This document shows positions 62,706 to 64,000 of a stretch of 64,000 nucleotides of DNA, in pieces (positions within the stretch are counted from its first letter, which is position 1; the number at the start of each line of letters is the position of its first letter). Location: positions 372,001 to 436,000 of the forward strand of contig VJWM01000007.1 in the NCBI GenBank assembly GCA_010909165.1, written 5' to 3'. The translations under genes and the position numbers were made by a program. The notes below the pieces were generated by a model, which did no database searches, had not been told where the DNA came from, and saw only the letters and a program-made list of their open reading frames with translations. The DNA comes from Anthoceros angustus. Lineage: Eukaryota; Streptophyta; Anthocerotopsida; Anthocerotales; Anthocerotaceae.

Positions 62706-63053
62706 GTCCTTAGGTTCCTCACACGGGGGAAGTCGGTGTGCCTAACTTTAGACCTCACACAGGGGAGGTCGGTGCGCCTAACTTTGGACCTCACATGAGG
62801 GAGGTTGGCGCGCCTAACTTTAAACATCACACGAGAGAGGTCGGCACCCTCACACGAGGAAGGTCGGCGCACTTAAATTTAGGCCTCACACGTGAGAGGT
62901 CGGCGCCAAAAAACTAGGACGATTTACAAAATATTTTCAAACTTTTTCCAAATAACCAAGACCAAAATTTAGACCTCACACGCGAGAGGTCGATGCGCCA
63001 AAAAACTGGGATGATTTACAAAACGTTTTCAAACTTTTTCCAAACAACCAAGA
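62706..63053. repeat. Compound tandem repeat: about 36-bp units merging into a 90-bp repeat
   Basis: From about 62706 to 62880, units of about 36 bp contain CCTCACACGNGGGAGGTCGG and GCGCCTAACTTTAGA with substitutions. At 62884 and 62974 a longer unit starts, with a 90-bp period. It adds CCAAAAAACTAGGACGATTT and ACAAAATATTTTCAAACTTT to the same CCTCACACG core. The longer repeat appears to have grown from the shorter one by capturing flanking DNA. Confidence 0.8.
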
Positions 63054-63481
63054 GGATAACACCCCATTCCGGTACTGATTTGCCCACAAGTTGCTTAACT
63101 ATGGAGTTCTTCTGATGGTGTATATGCACCCTATACATCTTAATGACAAGTCTTGACAAACATGTTCATTATGCACTAAATTTACTTGCTCTTTTCACTA
63201 GGAAGCGGTCAACAATTACCCAAAAGAGAGAGAATTCTGATTTTTGGGATGTATATTTCTTGATAACCGTCTTTGTTAGGTTTGCAGCTTCACACTATTT
63301 GTACAGTTTGCGTTTTTGGATAGGTAAGAACCCTTTTTGAGCCCCCTTCCAAGTAGTTTGGTCCAAAGCCCTCTCATGGTTGAAAAGCCCCCTAACCCAA
63401 CAGACATTGTTTATGTCTAATGTACTGCCTAGTTTGGAAAACAACAATGCAGCGCTTGTGGATGTAGCAAAATATATTGAG

Positions 63482-63577
63482 GAGCAACTACAAGTGGGAC
63501 ATGTCGAGCAACTGCAAGTGGGACATGTAGAGCAACTGCAAGTGGGACATGTAGAGCAACTGCAAGTGGGACATCTA
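63482..63577 (+). repeat. 24-bp tandem repeat, four copies
   Basis: Units start at 63482, 63506, 63530 and 63554, each close to GAGCAACTGCAAGTGGGACA + TGTA. The period is a multiple of three, so a plus-strand frame from about 63380 to 63658 stays open and reads EQLQVGHV four times. There is no upstream gene context or family match, so no protein is claimed. Confidence 0.9.
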
Positions 63578-64000
63578 GAGCAACAAACATTTGAGAGAGA
63601 AAATTTGCGATCTTTTCCAAAACTGAGGATAAAGGAATGCAACATTGAAGTGACATAGGCCGAGATTAGTGACATCTATAACAAAGTCGCATCATATAGA
63701 CATCCCAATAAAACACATGGTGAGCCGCATCATACAGAAATTCCAATGAAGCACATAGTGAAAATGTGACAATCTCACAGCTCTTAATCAAGTATAAGAG
63801 AACTTGTATGATCGAAAGTATTATCATTACAATGGTATATGTCATTATGTGCATTGGATCCACACTTCTTTAACATAATAAATAATAATCGAGTAAATTA
63901 AATAAAAAATAAAAATGAACCTAAAATGAATAAAAGATCTTCCAAGCCCCAGGATCAAAGCCTTCATTAAGAACCAGTAAAAACAGTGATTGCAGAGTGA
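63578..64000. other. Gene-free right end
   Basis: AT-rich sequence with a long A/T tract near 63880-63920. Short words such as GCATCATA and AAACACAT recur in near-copies around 63690-63760. No gene is seen. Confidence 0.4.

Noticed and set aside
63429-63675. Cysteine-rich CSTCPTCS repeats on the minus strand (metallothionein-like)
   Set aside because: They are only the complement of the 24-bp repeat and have no gene context.
1-64000. tRNA, rRNA, organelle origin or bacterial operons
   Set aside because: No such RNA was recognised by eye, and introns in nearly every gene show nuclear DNA.

Overview
This window is nuclear DNA of a streptophyte (a green plant or close algal relative). The genes are split by many short spliceosomal introns, mostly about 60-700 nt. 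Several encode proteins whose recognisable relatives are plant proteins: ISE2-type DExH helicase, PIAL-type SUMO ligase, nCBP, plant CLASP, a KIN14B-interacting WD protein and a DUF3754 protein. A USP9X/FAF-type giant deubiquitinase and a 3D-domain protein point away from a typical flowering plant and towards a seed-free plant or charophyte alga. The species cannot be fixed from sequence alone. All products were assigned by translating exons and recognising families, and exon joins were judged by eye from GT/AG signals and reading-frame phase.

Layout. 1-13051 (-): the 5' and central part of a giant USP9X-like ubiquitin protease that runs off the left edge. 13052-18104: a gene-poor block of degenerate transposon-like sequence and tandem repeats. 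18105-23431 (-): ISE2-like plastid RNA helicase. 23705-24920 (-): cap-binding protein nCBP, head-to-head with a kelch-repeat gene (25029-28318, +). 28413-29287 (-): a RAB6-interacting-golgin-like coiled-coil gene, divergent from a KIN14B-interacting-protein-like gene (29760-33291, +). 34018-37671 (-): a PIAL-type SUMO ligase, head-to-head with a small 3D-domain gene (37788-38895, +). 38997-39847 (-): a YqaJ-type nuclease carrying one apparent frameshift. 40607-45879 (-): an epsin. 46870-54745 (+): CLASP. 54746-57524: transposon debris, including the end of a Ty3/gypsy-like pol with a PHD finger. 57525-61428 (+): DUF3754 membrane protein. 61429-64000: AT-rich, gene-free sequence with three families of tandem repeat.

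The genes are mainly housekeeping: protein modification (deubiquitination, SUMOylation), RNA and translation (ISE2, nCBP), vesicle traffic (epsin, golgin) and microtubules (CLASP, KIN14B partner). They form no operon-like pathway. The main organisational feature is compact divergent pairs sharing promoters of only about 110-470 bp. The most unusual items are the plant-encoded 3D-domain protein, the probable 1-bp break in the YqaJ nuclease, two apparent GC-AG introns, the FAF-type deubiquitinase and the PHD-bearing retroelement relic. I did not find a clearly new multi-gene system.
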